Both the position numbers and the translations under genes were made by a program. A stretch of 64,000 nt of DNA, taken from Clavelina lepadiformis. Taxonomy: Eukaryota > Chordata > Ascidiacea > Aplousobranchia > Clavelinidae. Shown piece after piece: positions 1-11,700 of this stretch. The stretch's first letter is position 1. Every line of letters starts with the position of its first letter. The DNA is taken from positions 22,630,001-22,694,000 of the forward strand of contig NC_135242.1 in assembly GCF_947623445.1 (NCBI RefSeq). Direction: 5' to 3'. The notes beneath the pieces are model-generated. The model worked only from the letters and a program-made list of their open reading frames with translations. It did not search any database and was not told where the DNA came from.

Positions 1-1
1 G

Positions 2-3000
2 GATGAATGTACATCACATGACGAAGAGCAAGAGCCTGAAGACCGTGATGCAGAACAGACTGTTCTTCCCTCCTCGGATCTAACTCAAGACCGTGATCTT
101 GGAGAAGATGTTCCTCACCAGCGGACTCAGCTCGATGAGACAACTTCTGTTGATAACGTTGCTGGAGGCGAAGTCACCCAGTCTCTTGCAACTGAAGAAC
201 AAGCATCTCAGCATCCAGATCCTCAAGATCATGAACAAGATCTCGAGCTTCCGGAAACAAATCTTGCGGTTGAAGCAATCGACAAAGAGGGAGAAGTAGA
301 GATTCCTCCAGAAGTGAAGATAGCAGCTGTTGCATCTACTCATTATACTGAAGTGCAGCAAACCACACTTTGCACAACTGAGCTTAGTGCTCAGGGTGGT
401 GGTGTGGTTCATCTCAAAGCAGTCCCTGATGATGTATTCTCCAAAGATGCCAGCATCCTGAAAAGTCTTCCAGAGTTTATCGTTGACGATGGCTTCTTAG
501 TTGCAACAACCATCTCGCAACGTCGCATCCCAAGTGATACGCGCATCCCTGAGAAGACCCTACTTGATGAACTCAACTCCCCATCAATCAAGGAAACCTC
601 AATGAAGGATGACGAAATCCTTGCGTCCCCAAGTGAGATCCACTCGGAGCAATCTGTTGAGCAGGAGGAAGATGCAGATGAAGGGTCTGGCGGCCAGTCC
701 AATGCTCTTCAAGACTTCAAACTTCCAAGATTTTTTGAGTCCGAAGATGACAGTGATACGGACGTGGTTACCGAGAAACCAATCCAAGAAGAACATATCA
801 TTAAAAACGGTAAGGCTTGGTTCCTACAAATTTGTTTAACGTCAGTGTTTGTCGTCAGTATGGTTTGCACAAGTTGGGTGTTTAGTTTCTCATTTGGGAT
901 TAATCACTGCAAAAGAACATTCGACATAGTTTATGTTGAAGAAATATGAAGCATTTATACATTTTCTATGAGAAGTAAGTAAAAAATCGCTGCTATCCAC
1001 AGTTAACGAACAAACCACTAATCGCTTACTAGAGGCGGTCAAAGTAAGCAAATAAGTTGTAAATGCACAAATTACCACGAGCTCGCTAAAAGCAATACAA
1101 CTGCTGGGAAATACATAATTTTGTGAAGCTAAATAGTTTCAGGCATACTACTGTCCTTCGTCAGAGCATTGTTACATGTAAATTAAGTTGTAGACTGAAT
1201 CTAAACGCTTTATGCAGATGTGGTTGCAAATGAAAATTACTGCAAATTATTTTCAAACTAAAACACTTACTATTTTCTACTTCGGTAGTTGGTAAAACTG
1301 CTCAAGTGCGTTACTTTGGCTTAAAAACTACTTAAGTAAAAGTACTCATGACAAATCTACTTAAGTGAGTAGCTAAAGTAGAATAAATCTGCTTAAGTAG
1401 ACTACATGAGTGAAACTACTCTGTTACTGACCACCACTGTCGCTTACTTCTCACAGATGAAAACCCAGAAGACGATAAAGAAACGGTCCAAGCTGTGACA
1501 GTTGCCAAAGTTTTGAGTGACCCTGTCTTTATTTTGTCTCCGCCTGCTTTGATGAGAAGTCGACAGCCTGGTATGTGGTTTGTAAAAATTTTGCCTTTAA
1601 CTCTAGTCGTGCACTTTTGCAATCATAGTCTTTAAATTTATCAGAATAAGTCCTTATTTCTTAACGATTTTAGAAGTAGCAGTAAATTGTTTTAAACTTT
1701 CTCAGTTGCTTAGTTTAGAAGTATTTTGATAATGTCATAATATGCCACTATCTACAATCCTTTACTGGTCAGTGCCTTGAATCTGTAACTTTCCTCAGTG
1801 TCAGCATCAACGTCTACGAACCCACCTAAGTTCACATTCTCGCCGGTTTCAACCAGAGTTTTGAGAAGTCGACGTGTGCAACCACACGATGACGCTGCAC
1901 CACCTGCCAAGACCCCAAGGTTTTCTTTTTAATTTTTTGTTATTATCTTTGTTCAAGGCATCTGGGTGCGTCACTTTGTATCTTGCGACTGCATTGGACA
2001 TGTTTTTAATTTATAAATACTCACACAGATAAAACGTGTGGTCAGTGTGATTTCTGCACGAATAATGATTGAAGTATGCAGTGTTTTTAAGCTGTTTTTT
2101 GTGACCGAAACATTGCCTTTAATTTCTTCAACAGAATTTATGCTTCTGCAACCGCAGCAGAAAAATAGCAGTTATTTTTTAAAAGTAGCGTCTCTCAGAA
2201 TTTTTTAACGTTCGTCAAAGTTAAACTTTAAAAATTGAATTGTGGTGCTTATTTATTTTAACCGTACATCTCACACAGGAAAACCAGCTCTGGAGAGCAA
2301 GAAGTAACCGGACGACCTCCACTGCCAAGTTCTGCGAGAAAAGTTCAGAAAACTCCCTCAAGGAAAACTCCAGCCAGATCCAGCACTTGGCAGAAGGTGG
2401 GAAATCAAACTGTGAAATGTGGTTTTTTGAACTGATTATGTGTGGATATTGAACAAAAAAGTTAAATGTTGAACTTATTGAAACGTCTTGAATGGAAAAT
2501 TATCCCTTTGCCGATTTGAACTTCTGATATAATCTGAGGATGGGTAACGTCGGACTCGCAAAATAATTTTATTGGGCTCTCGAGTTGTCACAAAACAAAA
2601 CTCCTTAATATGTAAAAATCTAACCTTACTATCATACGTCATAAACGAGAAACCCTCTCACCAGATAATAATGGTAACTAGTGTATTAAATTGTTGTTGT
2701 TTCTAACCCATGTTCATAGAATTTTCACGGCTCGCCCAACATATACCACAACCAAACCAAAGTCCATAGAGAAACGATATCAACGATCTGGTCTTTTAGC
2801 TGAATTTTATTTTGTCAGACTTACTTAATAGAAGTTTAATATTCAAATTGAATATAAATTCATGGCAAACGTTTTGCATCGACCTTGATGTACAAAAACA
2901 TTTCTATGTTTAGAGTGAAACTTCTTAGTACGCAAAATCATTTTTCTTCTTGATGTGATGTCTTTCTTCTTTATAGTTAAAGCAGCTTGCTTCAAGCGAT

Positions 3001-4679
3001 TGTGTATCATCTGCCCAACCAGATCCCGAACCTATTGTGACGTCACAAACACCAGCAATTGCTACGGAAGCATCAAATGCAGAAGTTTCTCAAAGTGCAT
3101 CAGCGAGCACTCCGTTGCGGAAGAGTTCCAGGGAGCGGAAACCGAATATCAAGTATCTCGAGGAGACAAAAACCTCGTCGCAGGAGACTGCGGAGGACAA
3201 GAGCTCGACTGAGGACGTGCAACCAACCGTGACAAGAAGTTCCTCGAAAAAAAGAACAAAAACAAGCGCGGAAGCCAACAACCAACCCACAGTGACGCGG
3301 ACACCTTCCAGGAGGAGCACACGGACCAGTGAATCAGAAAAATATGACGAAGTGTCAGAAGCTGACGAGCAACCTTCGGTCCGAAGAACTTCTTCCAGAC
3401 CAAGGGCTCGAAGTAGTCGGTCGAACGTAGACGACGAGCAACCAACCGTGACAAAAACGTCATCAAGGAAGAGAGTAAAAAGTGACGTAATTGAAACTGA
3501 GTTGCAACCAATAGTAACCAAAACTCCGTTGAGGCGAGGAAGAAGCAAAGCGCATGAAACCACCGAATCAGAACGAGATGATCCGCCAACCGTGACAAAA
3601 ACTCCTTCACGACGGACCAGGTCGAACTCCACTGCAGATGATGTAGAAGTCCCACCTACTGTCACAAGATCTCAATCCGGTCGTCGAAGCCGTGTCAGCC
3701 AACCTCAGGAATCAACTGAACTTCAAAACCCACCAACAGTGAGTCGGACTGCATCACGAAAAGGACTTCGATTGAGCAAGATGGAAGAGGAAAAAGACCT
3801 TCCGCCAACTGTTACTAGATCCTCATCACGTCACAAAACGAAAGACAACCAATCAAAAGAGATGGAGTTGGAGGTGCCGCCAACTGTAACGAAGACGCCA
3901 TCGAGGAGACGCAAGCAAAGCAGCGACTCGAAAGCTCCTGCATCCACCACAGAGTCTGTAAAAGAAGAAAATCCTCCCACAGTCACCAGGACGTCATCGA
4001 GAAGACGGACAAAAGCGAATGAGACCCTGGATAGCGGTGAAACTGAAAATGAATCGCAACCAAACGTAACTCGATCCTCGTCCAGGAGAAAGACTCGCTC
4101 TAGTGAATCCCAGGACACAACAGATCCCGAAGCCCATCCTGTTGTGACGCGCACGCCATCCAGAAGACGTAACAAAGGGTCTACAGAAATAGACCAATCC
4201 AAGCAACAAAGCATGAAGAAAGCTTTAAAAGAACAATCTGGAAAGAAAAAATCCAACTCAGACGTTGACTCGCATCCTGTTGTAAGTAAAACGCCGTCCA
4301 GGAGACGCCAAACCCGCGTCACAGAATTTGAAACTATCGTAGAGGAAACGTCCCAGACCGTTCAAAGAAATGAAAGCGAAGTCGCCTATCACTCCCCGAG
4401 CCAGGATAAAATAAAATTAATACACCTGTCACCAGGTGGCGATGTGGCAGAGAAAAAAAGAAAAACAACGGTAGGTGGATAACTGGCCGTTGTACCAGTG
4501 GACTGTGTGTTTATTTAACTAAATTGTTTACCGCGAACGACGACTTATGTTCTCATGTGTAGGACTCCAGCAGTGGCGAAGACATCGCGAAACGCGTCAC
4601 AAGGTCACGTAAAGTTCATTTCCCTATTACGTCACGTCGCAGGGCTAAAGTTTTTCAATGGGAAAACAAAAAAAAGTGA
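2..4679 (+). CDS. Basic repeat nuclear protein, 3' part (possibly ELYS/AHCTF1-like)
   Basis: The gene enters the window already open and has six exons in phase: 2-809, 1457-1570, 1799-1919, 2279-2396, 2977-4470 and 4563-4679 (TGA at 4677). The first exon is acidic, rich in Glu, Asp and Ser. Exons 2 and 3 hold short FILSPP/FTFSP motifs followed by Arg-rich stretches. Exon 5 carries 14 degenerate repeats of about 22-45 residues, each starting near PPTVT(K/R)TPSRR and then a Ser/Lys/Glu spacer. A KKRK cluster closes exon 5, suggesting nuclear import, and the tail is basic (TRSRK, SRRRAK). No folded domain is visible. This fits a disordered chromatin-binding tail with many TP/SR phosphosites. The ELYS idea rests only on general resemblance of the tail and is weak; the gene and exon structure are well supported. 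Confidence 0.75.
3278..4320 (+). repeat. Coding tandem repeats, PTVT-(K/R)-x-x-S-R-R unit
   Basis: Fourteen diverged in-frame copies of a unit whose core reads (Q/P/H)P-x-V-(T/S)-(R/K)-(T/S)-x-(S/L)-(R/G)-(R/K). The spacers between cores vary in length and sequence, so the array is old at DNA level but the core is conserved. The core joins a proline-valine-threonine strand to a basic SR cluster. Confidence 0.85.
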
Positions 4680-4756
4680 ACAGGCGCCGCCACACTCTTT
4701 GGACGCCACCTTTTACCAGCACTGCCAGGCCACAAGCAAGCGGCTCACTTCACGAG

Positions 4757-4762
4757 AATAAA
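4757..4762 (+). terminator. Polyadenylation signal AATAAA
   Basis: A canonical AATAAA lies 78 bases after the stop of the repeat-protein gene, with another near 4815. It is the likely 3' end of that transcript. Confidence 0.5.
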
Positions 4763-4829
4763 ATTGAACTGCTTTTTGTTGGAACTTATTGGTGCACACA
4801 GCCTAATCACTTCGCAATAAAACAAAATT

Positions 4830-5890
4830 AACAAAATGTGTAATTTCGCGCAAGTAAAGCTCCTCTAAAGCTTGTATGAGACGCTGCCATCGTCTTGTAT
4901 TATAAATCGATGCAACCAAATGATATTCGTTTTACAGACGTTTTTAGAATTGTTTTGCGGATTGTTAGCTTTGCAACTGGCAGGAAGTTGTGCATCGGTT
5001 CGTCATGTGATCGTCGCCTCAGGTGATGAGATTTTTGATGTGTAATTACATCATTGGGAATTTGACCTTTGACATCGAACATCGTAAAGCTTGCAAGGTT
5101 CGGTAAACATAACAACGGAACGGTAAGTTAAGATAATGCTCGGTTTAATTTCTTCAGCGTCTGCCGAATGACCTACGTTTCAGTAGCAAATTATTGGAAT
5201 AGTTTATTTCATGGAGAATATTTAACCGGTCTTGAATGCAACCTGACAAGTTTAAACACCAAGCTACTTAAAAGAGTTGATATTGAGGTTTTACTGCCCT
5301 GCTCGCAAGTGGATTAGTTGTCTGGTAAGAACAGCAGTTAATCTATAAACAAAGCGGTCAACAATAATCTGTGGAAGTCCAGCGCGGTGTGTGCCCACAT
5401 TCTCGCCTAATTAAATGAGCCTCTGTCGGGGGTGAATCATTAGGATTTGTCGGCACTTACGTCAGTTTGGTGGGGAGAAAACACTTGAACGCAGTTGTTT
5501 TAGTAAATATTTTTTGAATCAAAAGTAACAAAAAAGTTGCTACACTCTAGCATATCAAGTCAAGACTAATATATAACAGCATTTTTACAGACTGCCACCC
5601 TTCCGCAGATTAACTTCTTGTTTTACTCAGAAAAAAAACCCCAAGAGGCAGATATTTTTTTGTAACTCAATCCATCGGATCCTGTATTGCAGCTATGGAG
5701 TCGCGATTGCGCTCGGACACATCGAGAAGCCGCCCTACTGGCCGACTGTGAGCGAAATGGGGATAGCGACCCCAGAAAAGGGCTGGTTTACGATGTGCTT
5801 GGTCTGGGCAGCATTTGCAAGTCTGGCCACCACTTATCGTTATTACGAGTAAGACGATGAAGAAGGTTACATCATAAAATGCGAGAATAT
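4830..5890. other. Intergenic, nothing recognised
   Basis: About 1 kb of AT-rich sequence. Short open frames on both strands show no protein-like composition, and I see no repeat or RNA gene. Confidence 0.5.
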
Positions 5891-5899
5891 CGTTTAGAC

Positions 5900-6118
5900 C
5901 AGGGGTGGGCAACATACGGCCCGCGGGCCGGATCCGGCCCGCAGACAGTTTCCGGTCTTACATGGTAAAGTGGCCTGCGGCCACGATACACAATTAATGT
6001 ATCGATTCAGGATACGATTCCACGATACACGATTAATGTATCGATTCAGGAATCCGGCCCGCCAAGTACTTCATTTTCTCATATCAGGCCCGCCGACCGA
6101 AGAAGTTGCCCGCCCCTG
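5900..6118. mobile_element. hAT-type MITE with perfect 8-bp target duplication
   Basis: A 219-bp element starts CAGGGGTGGGCAAC and ends with the near-inverse GTTGCCCGCCCCTG. It is flanked on both sides by GTTTAGAC (5892-5899 and 6119-6126), the 8-bp duplication expected of hAT elements. The inside is rich in GGCCCGC blocks and has a short repeated ATACACGATTAATGTATCG-like stretch. It has no coding capacity, so it would have been moved by a hAT transposase supplied elsewhere. The perfect duplication suggests a fairly recent insertion. Confidence 0.9.
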
Positions 6119-6429
6119 GTTTAGACTGTGTGGTGATTAAAAAAATACACGGAAAACTGTTAATTTTTTTGTATAACGTTAGCCATTAGGCGCAGGTTTT
6201 TCAATATTTTCAGCAGAAACACAACGATCTCCATATATCACAAACTCCAACGATCACAAACAATCACTAAAATCCCACAAAATTGAAAAATCAAATTCTG
6301 GTTTAAATTCTTGTTAAAATTGTTTTTGCCACGTTCTCTGTCAATGAATTTTCCCACGATCAACTGTACTTTTAAGATGTTTGTTTAGGTTCAATATTAA
6401 AAACAAGATAAAATCGGTCAGATTGAATC

Positions 6430-7819
6430 AATGCGCTTTCGTCACGGCGTGTATTGGCTGCTTTGGCATGACCTTAGTTATTCAAACAAAAAATACCCTC
6501 AACCCTCTAGTTTCTCCACAGATTTTGCCGTCATTACCGTTGCTGCCAAACAATTCCATCATGTCGATGTTTCCGGAATCGGCACCCGACTTTCAAATTG
6601 ACAGTACAACGCCTGATCCTACGGCTGTCCCTTCGCCGTCGGCTACGTTTAGCGACCTCCCGATGCCCGACTCACCGATTCCCGATTCACCAGAGTCACC
6701 GGATGAACAGGCGGCTCCCGCTCCACAACTGCCGATTATCAGACCTGGTGAACAAGGCTCTAGTTACCTCCTTCCCCGGCGCGCTGACCTGGCGGTTTGA
6801 AAACAAACGGTACTTCGGCCGATACACAAACAATATGAGATATGGGGACCAGAAATTTCAGTGCCGATCCTGGCATTTCCTCCACCACCAACCACTTCGG
6901 CGGAGGACCTACGACTTTGGTTCCAGCGACTGGAGGCAACGTTCGAACTGGTTCCACAAACTGATTGTGTGACAAGAATCTATACAATGATAGCAGCCAC
7001 ATCTGCTGTCCGTTCGGCCAACTTGCTAAGGTTTCTTAACGAAATTGCAGGAAGTATTCCAGTTAGACGTCTGCCATACGAACGGTTCAAACAATATTTG
7101 GAAAACCTGTTGCTCTCTGAGACACCCACCAACATGTAGTTGTTCTGTTATCTGTAAATAATCATCCTGTTGTTTTTTCATGCTCCCTGTTATAATCAGA
7201 ATGTTCCATATTAATTATCAATTTTTTTCCCTTCCGTAGTGGGGGAGGAATGTAGTGGCCTGGGAGGCATTTTTAATACCGTTACATCATTCGTGGGAAA
7301 GTATTTGCCAGTTATTTATTGAAATATTGTTTATTGATGAAACTGCAATTGTCGCTTAATATTTGGAAACTTTCTCTAAATAACTTCATGTGAAAGCGCA
7401 GTTTAGTACGTTACCAGGTGATTTCATAACATCCGAGTTTTAACTGAAAATAATCCCCATTGCCAACGCTTTATTTTATCGTTCGCGCATTCTGAAATGT
7501 TAGTGTATATTGTGTTGATTATTTCCGCTCACATCGCTCCGCTTTATAAACTCGAACTGATACGCGAGTAACCGCAGTCAGAGATACAGAATCGTACGAA
7601 CGTATGACGCTAGTCGTGTTAATTGTAATTCATTAGACTTGTTTTAAATGGTGAATACTAAGTTTGTGATTGTGTGTAATATTCGGAACCTGTACAGTTC
7701 CTACAATAAAGGACCGTTTCTGATAAACTGTATCTGTAGTATCGTAAGAGCTTTCGGCTAGTAAGAGGTTAGAGAATTCTAACCGCACGCAACCACGGAG
7801 TCAGATCATTAATTCGGCA
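6430..7819 (+). mobile_element. Ty3/gypsy-like LTR retroelement fossil (gag-like piece plus one LTR)
   Basis: A Pro/Ser-rich stretch (about 6540-6780) is followed by a Gag capsid-like segment (about 6861-7138) with the gypsy-style motif LRLWFQRLEATF. Next comes a purine tract ending at 7250 and directly after it a TGTAGTGG start typical of an LTR. The putative LTR runs from 7251 to about 7819, with a TATA-like box near 7540 and AATAAA near 7703. No second LTR and no pol region were recognised. The element looks broken and is a fossil. The family call is moderate; the LTR end is a guess. Confidence 0.5.
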
Positions 7820-8747
7820 GGTAAATTAAGTCCGAATATCATAAGTTAAAACTGATGAACAGTGCAACAACCTCTGCAGCATCATAAACCTTCGTAAAAG
7901 CGACAACTGTAAGCCTTAATGTCGTAAACTAGGAATCCAGGAAGACTGCAGTAAAATGAAATTTTATTGCTCACAGTATGGGAATTACAGGCAGCAAGAA
8001 AGTGGAGAAAACTTGTACACAACTTTATTACAATACCGTACAGCTCGCCATGCAGAATGTGGCAAACGTCCACATGCATGCACATGCGCTTTTTGTTGAA
8101 GCCTGATCGAAAGCACCCGGTTAAAATTATTTCATGTACACAATTTACAAACACATAGAGTATAATGAGGTACATCTAGGGAAGTTTCTTGTCTGATTTG
8201 AAAGGAACAGCAGCATTTCTACTAGCAAGTAAGCCTAACGGTAAAGCTACTCTGCATTTAATGCCATGACCATATTGGATATCACTACAAGTCAGTTTTA
8301 CAAGAGTAAACCATTACCATAATTTAAAGTATGACATGCTTTGTTAGTATCAAGCCACCCATGCAAATTTAAAATTTTGTGTGTTGGAAACACTGCTGCT
8401 CTCCTCAAGTCGCCAAGAAATTTTTCATCTGAAGAAACCAAAATAGTAGTTACAGTTGTTTACATAGTGATATAATTATAAGGTACAACGACAAACGGAT
8501 TGCACCTTTGAAAAGACATAGTACAGTTAAACCGTGTATACTATATACCGTATCTGGCTACAGATAACAAAGAAACACGGAAACTAAAACTAACACGGCA
8601 GAAGGGTAACTTTGGCAGCAAACTAAAAATTGCTCTCCCGCTAAAACTAAAAAATTCGGAACTTAAAACGAAGGCCAAAAACTACAATGGAAAAGGCCTT
8701 TCATTGGATGAAGGTACGAGAAGAAGAAGTTATATAACGCCAAAAAA
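7820..8747. other. Probable 3' UTR of the minus-strand transporter
   Basis: This stretch lies between the fossil LTR and the stop codon of the SLC49A3-like gene. A minus-strand AATAAA (TTTATT near 7959) could end that transcript. I see no other gene. Confidence 0.35.
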
Positions 8748-11700
8748 TTATAAATGTGATAATTCACTATCTTTGTTGATATATGCAGGCGGCATTACGC
8801 TTTCGGAGCTGTCCGAGTTCAAGTCGTTGCTTCGTTCCGCCTCCATTCGTAAATATTTCGGCCGAAAGAATAACAGCAGTGTCAGCGCCATAAGACCCAT
8901 GTAAGCCGTGCATACGTAAATTGATACTAGAAATGAAAGCAAGGAAGTAAGATGTGGTTGACTAAGTCGTTTTTTCCTTTTTTTTATAAAATTTTGGGCC
9001 CAAAAGCCTGGAAAGGCTGAGCCAAAATCATAAACACAGCGATCACTTACAGCTCAAGTCGTAGGTGACATCACCACCGCCGTCCGCTCCAGTTGTTAGG
9101 AGATTCGCCACACTTGACGTACTGTACTCCGCCGTGGTAGTCGCACTTTCCGCGTTTTGACTTTGGTGACACTGTGAGTCGTATTTAATCACTTCTTCGG
9201 CCGACATTGGTCGACCAATTAATTGCAGGACGAGGACAAGGATGATCGATTGTAACTGACTGTGGCAAAGTGTTTTTATCAGGCCTTTGTCGTTTGTTAC
9301 TGACCATATTTTTATGTTATACATTAACAATGCTTAGCTAAGTTAAAATCAATGAAAACGCAGCAGACAGCAATCCCGCCATTATTACATATTATCTACA
9401 ATCAAGATAGAACAATCTTTACCCTGATATCATAATCAGACCCGAACTTGTGGCCACACCCACTGGGTATGTGCATTCAACCGCAAGCTCGACTCCTATT
9501 GGGTAAATTCCAAATGAGAAGAGTCCACATCCACCAACCACGATCAGGATCAAATACCCGATATTTATATGAAACACCTGGAAAGAATAATGAAAGGTTA
9601 TTTAGAGTACGCAAAGTCCAAGCAATATACGGTATATTTAGAGCTTGATGGGGCCAGTCTCCTATCTTCAACACATATAAGCATCATGCAATCGCATTAA
9701 TTACGCCCAGTGGCGTAGCGAGAGGTACCGTCCAGGGGCTTTGATTGACTCTTTAAAAAGATGACGTCTTTCAAGAGCAAAAATAACTTGTCAATTATTA
9801 ACACTACGGAAGGCTTTCTTATCAGAAACCGGTAATTGTTCTATGAACATGCAACCGCACTATAGCTTCAACAAGCGGTTAAGATCAAGACAATACCAAA
9901 ATTAAAATTATCAGAACAAGACCGCCAAATCATACTGCAGTGTGTAGAATGAGACTAAGACGGTATTTAGTTAAGTGTGGAAATGACAGGAAAACTTATT
10001 GGTTCAATGAAATTATTCAATGCGTTCCTTTATAAAAACAATATCTTTAAGTAAGCAAAGTCAACTTATTTAACCACAGGGTCCATGTTACTTTTGACTT
10101 TATAAAGCATTACGTATATAGCATTTCCCAAACCGTGGATGTACAAATGTTTATAAAAACTTTACAGCTTATACCCAACTTTACAAATTATTTTGAACTG
10201 AAAACTGTGCTTGTGCCATGACAACGTCACGTCAAAAAATTAGAAACTTCTTTAAAATTAACAAAAATAACACTGTGTTACTCACGCATGAAAAAACAAT
10301 GGTGCCTATCGTCACTGCAATGTAGCAGAACTTGATGGAGGACGAAAACTGCTTTGTTCGGTCACAATAGACGCCCACGATGGCTGCTCCCACAACCCCA
10401 AATCCTGTCAGTACAGCTGAGCATATCCCAGCCATAGTCTGGTAACATCATTGTATGAGGTTAGGGTAGAAAAGCTTTCGAAATAGCAGTTGCCTTATCT
10501 AATACGTTTAAGATAGAAACCACTTATGCCATGATTTCGGTTTGAATGACTTCTATGCAAATCGGAAAAAATTGAAACTAAGCGTTAAATTCAGTCCCAG
10601 CAATCAATCTCTTAAAGTTTTATGAATAAATCTGGTATCGGTAGATATGTGACACAATCCTGTACTTACGTCAGTGTACCCGAACGGACACAGCAGTTGT
10701 TCAAGCAAGGTTGCGAACGTCCCATAAAGACCAATACCGGCGCCCACGGTCAGGAGGAGGATCACGTAGTTCTTGTTTTTAAATAATTTCTAACAAACGT
10801 TTAGGACATATTAGATACAAATACTATGCTGCCCTACTTTTAAAATGTCGTAACAATGGTAGCTATTACACTCATTCTTTTTATAAAAAATCTTTTTACA
10901 GTATATTGGGATATACCGAAAACGGCTAATTCTTCGGCTTTTGTTCAGAAAACTTTCCTTTTAAAACGAGTGTTTAAAAATTAAGAAACCTAGTTACAAA
11001 CTTTAACCATAAATGGTGTTCCCAAAATCAGAAAACTAAAAACCAAGTTACGAGCCTCTCATAGAAAATGAGTGTTTATGTCTCTGCAAACTTTTTGCAG
11101 CATGTGAGGATATTTTAAAATGCAGACTACCAGCATAGCTGCGTGCACAGCGCTTTCGTAATATAATACTTAAGAATGTTCTGTTTGCTGATGAAATGGG
11201 ATAATACGCATTTAAAAATGTTTAAAATGTTTATACCACAAATAACAAATCTCCTACTTTCAAGCCGTGGCCAAAGTATTCAGGTGTTTTTTTACCGCCA
11301 GCGCTCGGAGGGATAGAAGGTTCACCTGATGTCACAATAAGCAACGTCATGAGAGCCCCGAGGGCGGCTGGGCAAGCCATTGTGATAAGCTGCAATTAAA
11401 TATGACCGCATAATTGCAACGTGATGCCATGTACCAAACTCAAAATTCAAGAGCAACTCAGACGCAACAGAGATTGTACGTGATAGTATACTGGAGTATA
11501 GTATATACGTGATGGTATTTCGCGGTCATTCAGTAAACGTACCAGATTAAGTACATAGAAATCACCCGAGTTGTAGTCGACAAAGAGCGGAGAGATTAGA
11601 CCAGCCAACACCACACCGATAGGGTTCGCTAGAAAATAAAAAAATTGTGATGTCATGACTTTAAGTACTTTACGATTACCCAACCCATTGAAAGTTTCTA

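Noticed and set aside
3090-3665. Long minus-strand frames opposite the repeat exon
   Set aside because: They mirror the plus-strand repeats, have no splice context and show a repetitive Val/Ser/Leu composition that follows from the plus-strand code.
7882-8175. Minus-strand frame of 97 codons downstream of the fossil LTR
   Set aside because: Composition is not protein-like and it overlaps the likely 3' UTR of the transporter gene.
9700-9740. CAGTGGCGTAGCGAG-like start, often seen at transposon ends; similar short pieces near 27430 and 54299
   Set aside because: No matching inverted end or duplication was found nearby for any of them.
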